NCBI RefSeq assembly: GCF_014205215.1
Contig: NZ_JACHNC010000001.1
Coordinates: 8,490,501 to 8,554,500, forward strand
Source of the DNA: Actinoplanes lobatus
GTDB lineage: Bacteria; Actinomycetota; Actinomycetes; Mycobacteriales; Micromonosporaceae
Direction: 5' to 3'
DNA: 64,000 nucleotides
Shown here: positions 26,014 to 35,195 of the stretch, piece after piece
How the letters are laid out: every line of letters starts with the position of its first letter
Position numbering within the stretch: position 1 is the stretch's first letter
Notes under the pieces: generated by a model
Told to the model about the DNA's origin: nothing
Databases searched by the model: none
What the model saw: only the letters and a program-made list of their open reading frames with translations
Program-made: the position numbers and the translations under genes

Positions 26014-26975
26014 CAATGACCCGCACCCCGCAACGGGTGGCCGAACCGCCCACCACCGGGCTGCGGCCCCGCCGTCGCACCTGGGGGCAGGCGCTGCGCC
26101 GGGACTGGCAGTTGTACTCGCTGGCCGTACTCCCGCTGCTGTTCTTTCTGATCTTCCGTTATCTGCCGATGATCGGGAACGTCATCGCGTTCCGGCGCTA
26201 CGAACCCGGCGGTGACCTGCTCGGCGAGTACTGGGTGGGCCTGCGCTACTTCGAGATGTTCCTGAACGACCCGACGTTCTGGCAGGTGTTCGCGAACACG
26301 GTGATCATCGGCGGGCTGACCCTGCTGTTCTGCTTCCCGCTGCCGATCGTGCTGGCGCTGCTGCTCAACGAGGTCCGCACCCGCTGGCTCAAAGGCTTCG
26401 TGCAGACCATTTCCTACCTGCCGCACTTCCTGTCGATCGTGGTCATCGCCGGCCTGATCTTCCAGACCCTGGCCGTGGACGGCGTCGTCAACCAGGGGCT
26501 GCGGGCGCTCGGCCAGGATCCGGTGGCGTTCATGCAGGACCCCGCCTGGTTCCGGACCATCTACGTCTCCTCCGAGGTGTGGCAGACCGTCGGCTGGGGC
26601 ACGATCCTCTACCTGGCGGCCCTCACGACGATCGACAACGACCTGTACGAGCAGGCGAGCATCGACGGCGCGAACCGGTGGCGGCAGACCTGGCACGTCA
26701 CGCTGCCCGGCATCCGGCCCACCATGATCACCCTGCTGATCCTGAACATCGGCACGTTCCTGGCGGTCGGCTTCGAGAAGATCCTGCTGCTCTACAACCC
26801 GCTCACGTACTCCACCGGCGACGTGGTGGCCACCTACCTGTACCGGGTCGGCATCGTCTCCGGCAGCTTCAGCTACGCCGCCGCGATCGGGCTGTTCGAG
26901 TCGCTGATCGGGCTGGCGCTGGTGCTCGGCGCCAACACCATCTCGCGCCGCACGGTCGGGACGAGCCTGTGGTGA
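26010..26975 (+). CDS. Sugar ABC transporter permease (LplB/MalF type)
   Basis: Inner-membrane permease of 321 residues with about six transmembrane helices and the EAA loop (EQASIDGANRWRQTWHVTLP) that contacts the ATPase. It overlaps GH3 by 4 bp and the next permease by 4 bp. No ATPase is encoded nearby, so a shared MsiK-like ATPase is expected, as known for actinobacterial sugar importers. Probably imports oligosaccharides for the cytoplasmic glycosidases around it. Confidence 0.92.
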   Translation: MTMTRTPQRVAEPPTTGLRPRRRTWGQALRRDWQLYSLAVLPLLFFLIFRYLPMIGNVIAFRRYEPGGDLLGEYWVGLRYFEMFLNDPTFWQVFANTVIIGGLTLLFCFPLPIVLALLLNEVRTRWLKGFVQTISYLPHFLSIVVIAGLIFQTLAVDGVVNQGLRALGQDPVAFMQDPAWFRTIYVSSEVWQTVGWGTILYLAALTTIDNDLYEQASIDGANRWRQTWHVTLPGIRPTMITLLILNIGTFLAVGFEKILLLYNPLTYSTGDVVATYLYRVGIVSGSFSYAAAIGLFESLIGLALVLGANTISRRTVGTSLW

Positions 26976-27841
26976 GGCCCACCCGGGGGTACCGGGTGTT
27001 CCAGGCGGTCAACGGGTTCGTGCTGGCCGGCGTCGTGGTCGTGACGCTGTTCCCGTTCGTCAACATCGTGGCGCGGTCGTTCAGCGGCGAGCACGAGATC
27101 CGGTCCGGGCAGGTGACGCTCTGGCCCAAGGGGTTCAACCTCACCACGTACCAGAACGTCATGTCCGACCCGCTGTTCTGGATCAACTACCGCAACACCG
27201 TCGTCTACACCGTGGTGGCCACCGCCATCTCGCTGGTGCTGACCACCTGCTACGCGTACGTGCTGTCCAAGCACCGGCTGCGCGGCCGCGCCCTGCTGGT
27301 CGGCGTCGCGGTCTTCACGATGTTCTTCAACGGCGGCCTGATCCCCAACTACGTGCTGGTCAGCTCACTGGAGCTGCGCAACACGCTGTGGGCCATCGTG
27401 CTGCCGAACGCCATCAACGTGTTCAACCTGCTGGTGATGAAGGCGTTCTTCGAGAGCCTGCCCACCGAGCTGGAGGAGGCCGCCGCGGTCGACGGCCTCG
27501 GCACCTACGGCATCCTGGCGCGGATCGTGCTGCCGCTGTCCAAGGCGGTGCTCGCCACCATGCTGCTGTTCTACGCCGTCCAGTTCTGGAACTCGTGGTT
27601 CGCCGGATTCCTCTACATGGACCGGCAGGAACTGTTCCCGGTCACCGTCTACCTGCGCAACCTCATCGCCGGCGCCACCTCCGGCACGGACATCACCGCG
27701 TCCAGCGAGACCGCGCTCCAGGTCGCCGCCAGCATCCAGGCCGTCACCATCGTCCTGACCATGCTGCCGATCATGCTCGTCTATCCGTTCATCCAGCGCT
27801 ACTTCGTCTCCGGCGTCATGCTCGGCGCCGTCAAGGGATAA
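26972..27841 (+). CDS. Sugar ABC transporter permease (LplC/MalG type)
   Basis: Second permease, 289 residues. The GTG at 26972 overlaps the previous TGA (GTGA). Six transmembrane helices and the EAA loop EEAAAVDGLGTYGILARIVL are present. Forms the heterodimeric channel with the preceding permease. Confidence 0.92.
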   Translation: MRPTRGYRVFQAVNGFVLAGVVVVTLFPFVNIVARSFSGEHEIRSGQVTLWPKGFNLTTYQNVMSDPLFWINYRNTVVYTVVATAISLVLTTCYAYVLSKHRLRGRALLVGVAVFTMFFNGGLIPNYVLVSSLELRNTLWAIVLPNAINVFNLLVMKAFFESLPTELEEAAAVDGLGTYGILARIVLPLSKAVLATMLLFYAVQFWNSWFAGFLYMDRQELFPVTVYLRNLIAGATSGTDITASSETALQVAASIQAVTIVLTMLPIMLVYPFIQRYFVSGVMLGAVKG

Positions 27842-27856
27842 CCGAGGAGTCCTCCC

Positions 27857-29500
27857 ATGGTTCAGCTGACCCGACGACACCTACTCACCGCGTTCGGAGC
27901 CGCCGCCGTCACCACCGTCGCGGGCTGCGGTGACGGCGAGGAGTCCACCGAAGGCCTGGACGGCAAGCGCGCCGGCGCCATGGACGGGTTCAAGGCGGGT
28001 GACCAGTTCAAGGCCACCGAGCCGATCACCTTCTCGATCATGATGCTCAGCAACCAGGGCTACCCGTACAAGGCGGACTGGCCGTTCTTCGCCGAGCTGA
28101 CCAAGCGCACCAACGTGACGCTGGAGTCGACCGCGGTGCCGGGCAGCGACTACAACCAGAAACGCAGCGTCATGGTGAGCGCCGGCGACGCCCCGATGAT
28201 CATCCCGAAGACGTACCACCCGGACGAGGAGGCGTTCATCGCCAGCGGGGCGGTCATCCCGGTCAGCGACTACATCGACCTCATGCCGCACTACCGGGAG
28301 AAGGTCTCCCGCTGGAACCTCCAGCCCAACCTGGACGGGTTCAAGGCGCAGGACGGCAAGTACTACCTGCTGCCCGGCCTGCACGAGAACACCTGGCAGG
28401 ACTACTCGCTCGGGGTGCGCACCGACGTCATGGAGAAGCTCGGGCTGTCCCAGCCGCAGACCTGGGACGACCTGACCACCGTGCTCCGCGAGATGAAGAA
28501 GGCCCACCCGGACGTCTATCCGCTCTCCGACCGGTGGAGCACGCCGCCGCAGCCCGGCGCCAACAACCTGCTCAACATCCTCGCCACCTCGTACGGCACG
28601 CACGCCGGCTGGGGATACCGGCCGGCCCACTGGGACGCCGCCGCCGGAAAGTTCGTGTTCTCCGGCGCCATGGACGAGTACCGGCAGGTGCTGCAATACC
28701 TGAACACGCTGGTCACCGAGAAACTCATCGACCCGGAGAGCTTCACCCAGACCGACGACATCGCCCGCCAGAAATTCGCCAACGGCAAGTCGTTCGTGAT
28801 CAGCGTGAACGCGCAGACCCTGGTGAACGAGCTCCGCAAGGACATCGCCAAGATCCCCGGCGCCACGGTGTCCAAGCTGATCCTGCCGACCGGCCCGGCC
28901 GGCGCCACGCTGCCCGGCGAGAGCCGCCTGGAGAACGGCATCATGATCAGCAAGAAGGCGCTGGAGAGCAAGAACTTCGTGGCCATGATGCAGTTCATCG
29001 ACTGGCTCTGGTACTCCGACGCCGGCCTGATGCTCAGCAAGTGGGGCGTCGAGGGGCAGACCTACGCCGGCAAGGTCGACGACGGCAGCTTCAAGCTCGA
29101 CCCGGGCGTCAAGTGGGGCGGCCTCAACCCGGACGCGCCCAAGGACCTCCAGGTCGACTACGGGTTCTTCAACGGCGTGTTCGCGTACGGCGGCAGCACC
29201 GCGATGCTCAACTCGCAGTTCTCCGAGGAGGAGAAGGCGTTCCAGGCCGAGATGAACAAGCGCGAGGTCCGCCCGGTCGACCCGCCCGCGCCGCTCAACG
29301 ACGTCGAACGCGAACAGGTCACCCTGTGGGCGTCGGCGCTCAAGGACCACGTCAACCAGCAGACCCTGCGGTTCGTCCTCGGGCAGCGGCCGCTCAGCGA
29401 ATGGGACGCCTACGTCAAGGAGCTGGAGGGCAAGAACTCCACCCAGTACGTGGACACCGTGAACAAGGCGTACGAGCGGTACAAGAAGGAACACGGCTGA
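27857..29500 (+). CDS. Solute-binding lipoprotein of the sugar ABC transporter
   Basis: Extracellular sugar-binding protein of 547 residues (LplA type). A Tat-like lipoprotein signal (TRRHLLTAFG) ends in the lipobox VAGC with the acylated Cys24. The large two-lobe binding domain follows. It begins 15 bp after the permease stop with a GAGGAG Shine-Dalgarno and ends by sharing one base with the GH39 start. Confidence 0.93.
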   Translation: MVQLTRRHLLTAFGAAAVTTVAGCGDGEESTEGLDGKRAGAMDGFKAGDQFKATEPITFSIMMLSNQGYPYKADWPFFAELTKRTNVTLESTAVPGSDYNQKRSVMVSAGDAPMIIPKTYHPDEEAFIASGAVIPVSDYIDLMPHYREKVSRWNLQPNLDGFKAQDGKYYLLPGLHENTWQDYSLGVRTDVMEKLGLSQPQTWDDLTTVLREMKKAHPDVYPLSDRWSTPPQPGANNLLNILATSYGTHAGWGYRPAHWDAAAGKFVFSGAMDEYRQVLQYLNTLVTEKLIDPESFTQTDDIARQKFANGKSFVISVNAQTLVNELRKDIAKIPGATVSKLILPTGPAGATLPGESRLENGIMISKKALESKNFVAMMQFIDWLWYSDAGLMLSKWGVEGQTYAGKVDDGSFKLDPGVKWGGLNPDAPKDLQVDYGFFNGVFAYGGSTAMLNSQFSEEEKAFQAEMNKREVRPVDPPAPLNDVEREQVTLWASALKDHVNQQTLRFVLGQRPLSEWDAYVKELEGKNSTQYVDTVNKAYERYKKEHG

Positions 29501-30984
29501 TGAGCCGCTTCCCCACGGCGTGGCGCGAATGCGTCGGCACCGGCCGGATGGAACTCGCGCTGCGCCGTGACCACCAGGACTCCCTGGCCCTGGTCCAGCG
29601 GGAGATCGGGTTCCGGCACATCCGCGGGCACGGGCTGTTCAGTGACGGGATGGGCATCCACCGGCCTTTCGTCTACGCCGGACAGCGGCACGTGCGGCAC
29701 TCCTTCACCTATCTGGACCAGGTCGTGGACGCCTATCTCGAGCAGGGCATCCGGCCCTTCCTGGAGTTGGGGTTCATGCCGTCCGGGCTGGCCTCCGGCG
29801 ACCAGACGGTCTTCTGGTGGGGCGGCAACGTCACCCCACCGGCGTCGCACACCGAGTGGGCCGACCTCATCGGCGCCACGCTGCGGCATCTCATCAGCCG
29901 CTACGGCATCGACGAGGTACGCGAGTGGCCGATCGAGGTGTGGAACGAGCCCAACCTGCCCCAGTTCTGGCAGGACGCCGACGCGGACGCCTACCACCAC
30001 CTGTACGAGGTGTCCGCGCACGCGGTCAAGGACGTGGACGCCTCGCTCCAGGTGGGCGGGCCGGCCATCTCCCCCGGCGACGACAAGTGGCTGGAGACGT
30101 TCGCCGCGTTCGTCTCCCGCCACGACGTGCCGATCGACTTCGTGAGCCGGCACGCCTACACGTCCGGCCCGGCCCGGCACGTCCCGTTCGGCGTGCACCA
30201 GAGCCTGGCACCGGCGTCCGCACTGCTCGACCAGTTCGCGCTGCCCCGAAAACAGCTGGCCGGAACACCGTTGGGAGGTCTGCCGGTGCACATCACCGAG
30301 TTCAACTCGTCGTACCGGCCGGACAACCCGGTACACGACACCGCGTTCCACGCCGCCTACCTGGCCCCGGTCCTGGCCGGCGGCGGCGACCTGTGCGACT
30401 CGTTCGCCTACTGGACGTTCAGCGACATGTTCGAGGAGGAGGGCGTCCCCACCGCCCTCTTCCACGGCGGATTCGGCCTGCTGACACACCGCCAGATCAA
30501 GAAGCCGATCTTTCATCTGTACGCGTTCCTCGCACGCCTGGCGCCCGAGTTCGTCTCCCGGGGACCCGACCACCTGATCACCGCCGACGACTCGGGCCGG
30601 ATCACCGTTCTGGCCTGGGCGCCGGTGGACCACACCGACGCCGCCAACTCGCCCGCCACCCACCACGTGCTGCTGTCCGTCCCGGCGCCCGGCCCGGCCC
30701 TGTTCCTGCTGCGGTCCAGTGTCGACGACGAGCGGGGCAACGCGTGGTCGGCGTGGCGGGAGATGGGACGGCCGCACTCCCCCTCGCCACGGCAGGTCGA
30801 CATGCTGCGGGAGGCCGCGGAACCCGCCCGCGTCCACCGCAGCGTGCAGGTCACCGACGGCCGCGTGGAGATCGAGATCGTCCTCGCCCGGCACGAGGTC
30901 ACCCTGCTGGAACTCACCCCGGTGGTCGACGAGACCCCGCCCTGGTGGAACGACTCCCGCCTGGTGTCCGGGGAGGAGCCATGA
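29500..30984 (+). CDS. GH39-type beta-xylosidase
   Basis: Retaining glycosidase of 494 residues. The ATG at 29500 shares its A with the previous TGA. General acid/base Glu150 lies in WNEPN and the nucleophile Glu267 in HITEFNSS, both typical of GH39. A beta-sandwich C-terminus follows (LLSVPAPGPALFLLR). No signal peptide. It likely removes xylose from imported xylo-oligosaccharides. The 3' end leads by ATGA overlap into two mini-ORFs before the YesL-like gene. Confidence 0.88.
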   Translation: MSRFPTAWRECVGTGRMELALRRDHQDSLALVQREIGFRHIRGHGLFSDGMGIHRPFVYAGQRHVRHSFTYLDQVVDAYLEQGIRPFLELGFMPSGLASGDQTVFWWGGNVTPPASHTEWADLIGATLRHLISRYGIDEVREWPIEVWNEPNLPQFWQDADADAYHHLYEVSAHAVKDVDASLQVGGPAISPGDDKWLETFAAFVSRHDVPIDFVSRHAYTSGPARHVPFGVHQSLAPASALLDQFALPRKQLAGTPLGGLPVHITEFNSSYRPDNPVHDTAFHAAYLAPVLAGGGDLCDSFAYWTFSDMFEEEGVPTALFHGGFGLLTHRQIKKPIFHLYAFLARLAPEFVSRGPDHLITADDSGRITVLAWAPVDHTDAANSPATHHVLLSVPAPGPALFLLRSSVDDERGNAWSAWREMGRPHSPSPRQVDMLREAAEPARVHRSVQVTDGRVEIEIVLARHEVTLLELTPVVDETPPWWNDSRLVSGEEP

Positions 30985-31061
30985 GCGAGCTTGCGAGCGA
31001 ATCATCAGGCTCAGTATTGAACTCATGGCGGCGCCGGAGCGAAGCGGAGGTGACGCCATGA
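30981..31061 (+). CDS. 26-residue mini-ORF, first copy
   Basis: Its ATG overlaps the GH39 stop as ATGA, and it ends in an ATGA that starts the next mini-ORF. It encodes MSELASESSG, SVLNSWRRRSE and AEVTP. AAGCGGAGGTGA supplies a Shine-Dalgarno for the following ORF. Likely a translational relay or a repeat by-product; no known peptide family. Confidence 0.45.
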   Translation: MSELASESSGSVLNSWRRRSEAEVTP

Positions 31062-31134
31062 GCGAGCTTGCGAGCGAATCATCAGGCTCAGTATTGAACT
31101 CATGGCGGCGCCGGAGCGAAGCGGAGGTGACGAC
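30981..31134 (+). repeat. Two tandem 77-bp repeats carrying stop-start junctions
   Basis: Copies span 30981-31057 and 31058-31134 and differ at one position near the end (GACGCC versus GACGAC). A third start, ATGAGCGAGC at 31135, begins the YesL-like gene. The 77-bp length (one short of 26 codons) keeps the ATGA overlap at each junction. Confidence 0.95.
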
Positions 31135-31138
31135 ATGA
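31058..31138 (+). CDS. 26-residue mini-ORF, second copy
   Basis: Identical to the first mini-ORF except the last residue (AEVTT). ATG and TGA overlap the neighbours by four bases at both ends, so ribosomes finishing GH39 could pass through both mini-ORFs to the YesL-like gene. The first residues MSELA are shared with the YesL-like protein, suggesting its start region was duplicated. Confidence 0.45.
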   Translation: MSELASESSGSVLNSWRRRSEAEVTT

Positions 31139-31806
31139 GCGAGCTCGCGTTCGGCACCGGACCGCTGTCCCGGACCGCCGCGACCGTGCACAACCTGCTC
31201 GTCGTCGAGGCGCTGCTCGTGGCCACCACCCTGCCCGGGCTCGTGGCGCTCCTGCTCGACCGCAACGTCGGCAACCTGCCGCTGGTCGCGTTGTGCGCGC
31301 TGCCGGTCGGGCCCGCCCTGTCGGCGGCGCTCTACGCGCTGCACCACCGCAGCAGCGACCTGACCGAGCTACGGCCGGCGGCGGCGTTCCTGCGCGGCTA
31401 CCGGCTCAACGCCCGGGGCGCGCTGCTGGTCTGGGCGTTCTGGCTCGGCTGGATCACGGTCCTCGCGGTGAACCTGGCCAACCTGGGCGCGGCCGGGCTG
31501 CCCGGATGGTGGGTGGCGCCGTTGCTGCTGGTCGGCGCCGCCGCGACGGTGTGGATGCTGAACGCTCTCGTGATCACCTCACTGTTCGCGTTCCGTTTCC
31601 GTGATGTGGCGCGCCTGGCCGCGTACCTCGTCATCCGGACGCCGGGCGTGAGCCTCGGCAACTGCTGTCTCGTGATCGTGGTTCTCGGCGGCGTGCTGGC
31701 GAGTTCCGAGGCGGTCGTGGCGCTGGCCGGATCGGTGCTGGTCCTGGCACTGCTGCACAACAGCCGGCGGCTGATCGCCGTCGTCCGGAAGGAGTTCACC
31801 AGGTGA
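31135..31806 (+). CDS. YesL-like (DUF624) membrane protein
   Basis: Integral membrane protein of 223 residues with about five hydrophobic helices. DUF624/YesL proteins are regularly encoded with LplABC-type sugar transporters and glycosidases, but their function is unknown. The ATG at 31135 overlaps the preceding mini-ORF (ATGA); its own stop overlaps the GH42 GTG (GTGA). Confidence 0.85.
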   Translation: MSELAFGTGPLSRTAATVHNLLVVEALLVATTLPGLVALLLDRNVGNLPLVALCALPVGPALSAALYALHHRSSDLTELRPAAAFLRGYRLNARGALLVWAFWLGWITVLAVNLANLGAAGLPGWWVAPLLLVGAAATVWMLNALVITSLFAFRFRDVARLAAYLVIRTPGVSLGNCCLVIVVLGGVLASSEAVVALAGSVLVLALLHNSRRLIAVVRKEFTR

Positions 31807-33788
31807 AGATCGGTTACGGCGGCGACTACAACCCGGAGCAGTGGCTTCCCGAGGTGTGGAAACAGGATTTCCGCCTGTTCGACGAGGCACACATCGACAC
31901 GCTCACGGTCGGGGTCTTCACCTGGGGTCTCACCCAGCCCGGACCGGACGTCTACGACTTCACCGTGCTGGACCGCATCGTCGACCGCGCCGCCGCCGAG
32001 GGCCGCCGGATCTGCCTGGCGACCGGAACCGGGGCGCACCCCGCCTGGCTCGCCAAACAGCATCCCGAGGTGACCCGCACCGACTTCGAAGGACGCAAAC
32101 ACCGGTACGGGCAGCGGCACAACTCCTGCCCCAGCTCCCCCGTCTTCCGGCGCCTGTCCACCGAGATGGCCCGCCGCCTCGCCCAGCGCTACGCCGGGAA
32201 CCCGGCGGTCATCGCATGGCATGTCGGCAACGAGTACGGCGGCGCCTGCTACTGCGACCTCTGCGCCGCCGGGTTCCGTGAGTGGCTGCGTCTCCGCTAC
32301 GGCAGTCTTTCCTCTCTGAACGCGGCCTGGTACACCACGTTCTGGTCGCACACGTTCACCGACTGGGACCAGATCGAGCCGCCGTCCGCGCTCACCGAAC
32401 ACTGGCGCGGCCCCGACCACACCGCCTTCCAGGGCATCACCCTCGACTACCTGCGGTTCATGTCGGACGCGATGCTCGCCAACTACCGTGACGAGAAGTC
32501 GGCGATCCGCGAATCCGACCCGCGCACCCCGGTCACCACCAACTTCATGGGCCTGTACCGGCCGATCGACTACCACCGCTGGGCGCCGTACCTGGATTTC
32601 GCCTCCTGGGACAACTACCCGCCCGACGACAGGTCCCCGGCCCGGATGGCGCTCGCCCACGACCTGATGCGCGGCCTCAAGGACGGGCAGCCGTTCTGGC
32701 TCATGGAACAGACCCCGAGCGTCACCGCCTGCCGCGACGTCAACCCGCTGAAACGGCCCGGCGTGATGCGGCTGTGGAGCTGGCAGGCGGTCGCGCACGG
32801 CGCCGACGCGGTGCTGTTCTTCCAGATGCGGGCCGGGCGCGGCGCCAGCGAGAAGTACCACGGCGCGGTGATCGGCCACGCCGGCCGTGCCGACACCCGG
32901 GTGTTCCGGGAGGTGGCCGCCCTCGGCGCCGAACTGTCCGCCCTCGGCGGGATCACCCTCGGCGCGCGGACCCCGGCCCGGGTGGCGCTGCTGTTCGACT
33001 GGGACTCGTGGTGGGCGCTGGAGATCTCCGACGGACCGTCCCGGCTGGTCCGCTACCTGGACGTGGTCACCGCCTACCACCGGGCGTTGTGGACGCTCGG
33101 CGCCGACCTCGACGTGATCGCAGTGACCGCCCCGCTGGACGGCTACGACGTGGTGGTCGCCCCGGCCCTGCACATGATCAAGGGCGACCTGGCCGAACGG
33201 TTGTCGGCGGTCGCGTTCCGCGGCGGCTCGGTGATCACCACGTTCCTGTCCGGGCGGGTCGACGAGAACGACAACGCGTTCCTCACCGACGTGCCCGGCC
33301 CGCTGGGCGAGCTGCTCGGGGTCCGCGTGGACGAGTGGGACGCCCGCGAACCCGTCTACGTCAACCGGGTGCGGGTGGGCGACGCGACGTTCCAGTCCCG
33401 GCTGCTGTTCGAACTGGTCCTGCCGCAGGGCGCCGAAGTGGTCGGCCGGTACGAGGAGGACTGGTACGCCGGCACGGCCGCGCTCACCCGCAACGACTTC
33501 GGCGCAGGCCACGGCTGGTACGTGGGCGCCGGCCTGGATTGCGCCGGACTCACCTGGGTGATCCGCCAGGTGCTGGAGCGGCACGGGCTGCTCGGCCCCT
33601 ACCCGGATCTGGGCGAGGTGGAGACCACGGTCCGCGTCACCCCGGACGGCTCCCGCCTGCTGTTCATCCTCAACCACGGATCCTCGCCGGTCGACCTCCC
33701 GGCTGTCCCCGCCGGTGATGCCCTCCTCCCCGGAGATCCACTGGCCCTCGAACCCTACGGAGTGCGGATCATCCATATGATCACCTGA
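31803..33788 (+). CDS. GH42 beta-galactosidase
   Basis: Cytoplasmic exo-galactosidase of 661 residues. The start GYGGDYNPEQW is diagnostic of GH42. Acid/base Glu144 lies in HVGNEYGG and the nucleophile Glu302 in LMEQTPS. The zinc-site cysteines of the family are present (NSCPSSP and CYCDLC). Trimerisation and C-terminal beta domains follow. It probably trims galactosyl side chains. Overlaps neighbours at both ends. Confidence 0.95.
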   Translation: MKIGYGGDYNPEQWLPEVWKQDFRLFDEAHIDTLTVGVFTWGLTQPGPDVYDFTVLDRIVDRAAAEGRRICLATGTGAHPAWLAKQHPEVTRTDFEGRKHRYGQRHNSCPSSPVFRRLSTEMARRLAQRYAGNPAVIAWHVGNEYGGACYCDLCAAGFREWLRLRYGSLSSLNAAWYTTFWSHTFTDWDQIEPPSALTEHWRGPDHTAFQGITLDYLRFMSDAMLANYRDEKSAIRESDPRTPVTTNFMGLYRPIDYHRWAPYLDFASWDNYPPDDRSPARMALAHDLMRGLKDGQPFWLMEQTPSVTACRDVNPLKRPGVMRLWSWQAVAHGADAVLFFQMRAGRGASEKYHGAVIGHAGRADTRVFREVAALGAELSALGGITLGARTPARVALLFDWDSWWALEISDGPSRLVRYLDVVTAYHRALWTLGADLDVIAVTAPLDGYDVVVAPALHMIKGDLAERLSAVAFRGGSVITTFLSGRVDENDNAFLTDVPGPLGELLGVRVDEWDAREPVYVNRVRVGDATFQSRLLFELVLPQGAEVVGRYEEDWYAGTAALTRNDFGAGHGWYVGAGLDCAGLTWVIRQVLERHGLLGPYPDLGEVETTVRVTPDGSRLLFILNHGSSPVDLPAVPAGDALLPGDPLALEPYGVRIIHMIT

Positions 33789-34351
33789 TGTCGATGTCGT
33801 GGCTCAACGAGCCCCCACAGTGGTCCGACCGGGACGGGACGATCCGGGTCACCACCGGCCCGAAGACGGATTTCTGGCGGCGCACGTTCTACGGCTACGT
33901 CACCGACGACGGCCACTTCTACCACCGGCCGGTGACCGGCGACTTCACCGCCGAGGTGGTGGTGTCCGCCGGGCACTCGGCGCTGTTCGACCAGGCCGGC
34001 CTGATGCTGCGGGCCGGCGGGACCACCTGGCTGAAAACCGGCGTCGAGGTGACCTCCGGCGCCGTACAGCTCAGCACCGTCGTCACCCGCGACTTCTCCG
34101 ACCTCTCCGTGGTGGCCCTGCCCGGGTACGGCGGCGAGCTGGCGCTGCGCCTGACCCGCTTCGGCTCGGCCGTGTGCGTGCACCGCGGCGACCCGGACGG
34201 GACCTGGCATCTGGTCCGGCTCGGCCACCTGGACCTGCCGGAGACGGTCGACGTGGGCGTCATGTGCTGCTCACCGCAGCGCGAGGGCCTGGAGGTCACG
34301 TTCCGGGACTTCCGGGTCGGCGACCCGATCCCCCGCGAGGGCCTGGAATAG
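33788..34351 (+). CDS. DUF1349 (YesU-like) concanavalin-type protein
   Basis: Protein of 187 residues of the DUF1349/YesU family, a lectin-like beta-sandwich fold found in sugar-utilisation clusters. GPKTDFWRRTFYGYVTDDGH and FDQAGLMLRA are family features. Biochemical role unknown. Its ATG shares one base with the GH42 stop; last gene of the operon. Confidence 0.85.
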   Translation: MSMSWLNEPPQWSDRDGTIRVTTGPKTDFWRRTFYGYVTDDGHFYHRPVTGDFTAEVVVSAGHSALFDQAGLMLRAGGTTWLKTGVEVTSGAVQLSTVVTRDFSDLSVVALPGYGGELALRLTRFGSAVCVHRGDPDGTWHLVRLGHLDLPETVDVGVMCCSPQREGLEVTFRDFRVGDPIPREGLE

Positions 34352-34390
34352 CCACGCCGATCGATTGCCCCGACCGGATAGCTTGACGAC

Positions 34391-34711
34391 GTGACGGAGA
34401 GCCGGGACGACCGCATTGTGGCCGAATTCGGTGAGGGCCATGCCGTGGAGGACATCGCCGCGCGCTACGGCCTCACCGTGGCGCAGGTCTACATGGTGGT
34501 CGAGCGGGAGGTCCGCTTCGACCCCCAGCCGCCGTCGCCGTACTACACACCGTCGTACTACACGCCGTCCGCCCCGTCCTACCCGGACGTGGACACCATC
34601 GTGGCCGAGTACGGCGCCGGCTACGACATCCAGTGGATCGCCCACAAGCACAGCATCAGCGTCGACTGGGTCTACTACCTGATCCACCAGGCCGTCCAGG
34701 ACGGCACCTGA
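34391..34711 (+). CDS. Two-headed HTH-like protein with Tyr/Pro linker
   Basis: Protein of 106 residues, GTG start. Two homologous helix-turn-helix-like halves: residues about 5-41 (IVAEFGEGHAVEDIAARYG, then VYMVV) and about 67-103 (IVAEYGAGYDIQWIAHKHS, then VYYLI). They are joined by a linker with PYYTPSYYTPS. This looks like an internal domain duplication able to bind DNA as a monomer; function unknown. Its stop codon is immediately followed by a dispersed repeat. Confidence 0.65.
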   Translation: MTESRDDRIVAEFGEGHAVEDIAARYGLTVAQVYMVVEREVRFDPQPPSPYYTPSYYTPSAPSYPDVDTIVAEYGAGYDIQWIAHKHSISVDWVYYLIHQAVQDGT

Positions 34712-35085
34712 AGATCCTTCGTGGTTCAAGGTCCACTTCCAACCCTTTGTCCGGTACGCGTGTCCTCGTCCCGTTCCGATCAGGGCCGTTCCGCCCGCCC
34801 GGCCCCTCTCGCTGCCCACTCCAGCCTGTGCCGCCCCCGCCGGGCGTAGATCGATTGGATACACCCGCCAGGTGCGGCCGCTCGCTCCAGGTGGGTGGTT
34901 ACGGTTGTGCTGGCCAGGCACCGGGACTGCCCGCTCACGGCCTTGGCGCCAGTCACCCGGGATGGGTGGTCGCGGCTTGCCGGCCAGGCACCCGCCTTGC
35001 ATCGCCGCGACGGCCGCCCACTCGGTGGTTTCATGTGCGCTCACCGGCGGCGACCGGCCGAATCTTGCGGCGAAGGCGGGGGAAC
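34712..35085 (+). repeat. Dispersed 3'-end repeat, copy A
   Basis: Begins at the stop codon of the preceding gene (TGAAGATCCTTCGTGG). Shares successive blocks with 62458-62880 and, inverted, with 63005-63515 and 40985-41163: CGGTACGCG, ATCAGGGCCGTTCCG, GCCGGGCGTAGATCG and GGCCGCCCACTCGG. No convincing gene lies in 34712-35195; the last 110 bp show nothing clear. Confidence 0.8.
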
Positions 35086-35195
35086 ACGCGAACAGGCGAC
35101 TTGACATCGACGCCAGGCGACAACTGAGAAAGAGGCTCCAGAACTACCCGGATTCACCACGCGCCTTCACGCTGGTTCTTCGACCACCGCCCACA

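Noticed and set aside
27881..29494. 537-codon minus-strand frame opposite the sugar-binding lipoprotein
   Set aside because: Val/Leu/His-rich complement of an ABC lipoprotein gene; no motif.
31398..33776. 792-codon minus-strand frame opposite GH42
   Set aside because: Shadow; sense strand encodes complete GH42 with both catalytic glutamates.
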